From positions 1 to 5,849 of the forward strand of contig JAIPJV010000145.1 in assembly GCA_021734005.1 (NCBI GenBank): a stretch of DNA of 5,849 nt, written 5' to 3'. Each line of letters opens with the position of its first letter. Position 1 is the stretch's first letter. This document shows positions 5,101 through 5,849 of the stretch, in pieces. The DNA comes from Fidelibacterota bacterium (GTDB taxonomy: Bacteria; Fidelibacterota; UBA2242; JAFGTP01). The translations under genes and the position numbers were made by a program. The notes under the pieces were generated by a model. It did not search any database. It worked only from the letters and a program-made list of their open reading frames with translations, and was not told the DNA's origin.

Positions 5101-5849
5101 GTGATCCTAGGTATTGAATCCTCCTGTGATGAAACTTCTATCGCTGTAGTAAAAAATAATCAAGTACTTTCCAATGTTGTCTCTTCACAACTTCTCCATC
5201 AGGAATATGGCGGAGTGGTACCTGAATTTGCTTCCCGTGAACATATGAAAAATATTAACAAAGTCATGGATCAGGCTCTGAAGAAGGCGGGGGTGGATTT
5301 TTCTGCTATTGAAAGCATTGCTGTTACTCGAGGTCCGGGATTGATGGGAGCTTTGCTGGTCGGATTAAGTTTTGCTAAAGGCTTATCACTGGCCAGTGGC
5401 AAACCGCTTATCGGAGTTAACCATATAGAGGGCCATATTATGGCCAATTTTTTGGATCATGATAATATTCAATATCCTTTTCTGTGTCTTCTGGTTTCTG
5501 GCGGACATACAATGATTGTCGAAGTGGAAAAGCATGGCTCCTATAAATTGATTGGACAAAGTGTTGATGATGCTGCTGGTGAAGCCTTTGATAAAGGCGG
5601 AAAAATTTTGCATCTCACCTATCCGGCTGGCCCAATAATAGACAAAATTGCCAAAAAAGGTGATCGTAAATTTCATCATTTTCCCAGAGCCGAAATCAAA
5701 AATAGAGAATATGGTTTTAGTTTTAGCGGCCTGAAAACCTCGCTCTACTATCTGATCAAGAAGAAGGGTCGCCAATGGGCCAAAGATAATATGGATGATA
5801 TTTGCGCATCCTACCAGGAGGCCATTGTTGATGCTTTAAAAAACAAATT
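5101..5849 (+). CDS. tsaD: tRNA N6-threonylcarbamoyladenosine transferase TsaD, N-terminal part (3' end outside window)
   Basis: TsaD (Kae1/YgjD family) transfers the threonylcarbamoyl group from TC-AMP to A37 of ANN-decoding tRNAs, working with TsaB and TsaE in the cytosol. The frame is open from the GTG at 5101 to the window edge, giving 249 full codons of a protein usually about 330-350 residues long. Visible motifs are ILGIESSCDET (2-12), EYGGVVPEFASREH (35-48) and RGPGLMGALLVG (77-88). NHIEGH follows, with His108 and His112 as expected metal ligands. LLVSGGHT (130-137), the ASKHA-fold phosphate loop, is followed by DDAAGEAFDK (156-165) and FSFSGLKTS (206-214). The GTG start places the ESSCDET motif at the usual distance from the N terminus. 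FDKGGKIL and TYPAGP differ slightly from the commoner FDKVAKLL and YPGGP forms. No frameshift is seen. A long reverse-strand ORF at 5386-5775 is a shadow. Confidence 0.96.
   Translation, partial: MILGIESSCDETSIAVVKNNQVLSNVVSSQLLHQEYGGVVPEFASREHMKNINKVMDQALKKAGVDFSAIESIAVTRGPGLMGALLVGLSFAKGLSLASGKPLIGVNHIEGHIMANFLDHDNIQYPFLCLLVSGGHTMIVEVEKHGSYKLIGQSVDDAAGEAFDKGGKILHLTYPAGPIIDKIAKKGDRKFHHFPRAEIKNREYGFSFSGLKTSLYYLIKKKGRQWAKDNMDDICASYQEAIVDALKNK

Noticed and set aside
5386..5775. Reverse-strand 129-residue ORF
   Set aside because: It is entirely antisense to well-conserved tsaD coding sequence and has no recognisable domain.

Overview
This 5.85-kb window is a compact block of housekeeping genes, all on the + strand, from an AT-rich bacterium. 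In order it holds the 3' end of scpB (chromosome segregation), an RsuA/RluB-family pseudouridine synthase, cmk (cytidylate kinase), rpsA (ribosomal protein S1), a membrane-anchored YbbR-domain protein, and the first three quarters of tsaD (tRNA t6A synthesis). Both the first and the last gene run off the window. I see no mobile elements, CRISPR arrays, tRNA or rRNA genes, phage genes or signs of recent transfer. I did not find a new multi-gene system, and the window reads as a conserved core region.

Layout. scpB and the pseudouridine synthase overlap by 35 nt, and the second gene starts at TTG behind a Shine-Dalgarno (SD) sequence inside scpB. A 165-nt AT-rich gap (943-1107) follows, the only sizeable non-coding stretch. 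It has a candidate promoter, a 10-bp palindrome, a 10-bp direct repeat and a long-range inverted repeat that would pair with the cmk SD. cmk and rpsA are 40 nt apart and probably co-transcribed, a very common pairing. A perfect 14-bp hairpin after rpsA looks like an intrinsic terminator. The YbbR gene starts only 15 nt after it, and tsaD follows 3 nt after the YbbR stop, so those two form a second unit.

Lineage. S1 has six S1 domains, as in Gram-negative bacteria. Its N-terminal half (GYKSEG, the SKKKA...W stretch, FLPGSQVDV, VGKTYEFK) resembles S1 of the Bacteroidota/FCB group as I remember it. However, several genes carry clear SD sequences, which Bacteroidota proper generally lack. A non-Bacteroidota FCB lineage is my best guess, at low confidence.

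How the genes work together. Most products serve the translation and nucleotide core: 23S rRNA modification, CMP/dCMP phosphorylation, mRNA delivery to the 30S subunit, and tRNA t6A37 formation. ScpB belongs to chromosome condensation, and the YbbR protein to the envelope or to c-di-AMP-type regulation. The least ordinary signals are the structured cmk leader, the roughly 130-residue Lys/Glu tail of S1 with its polypurine DNA and a fully open alternative frame, and the hairpin directly in front of the YbbR gene.
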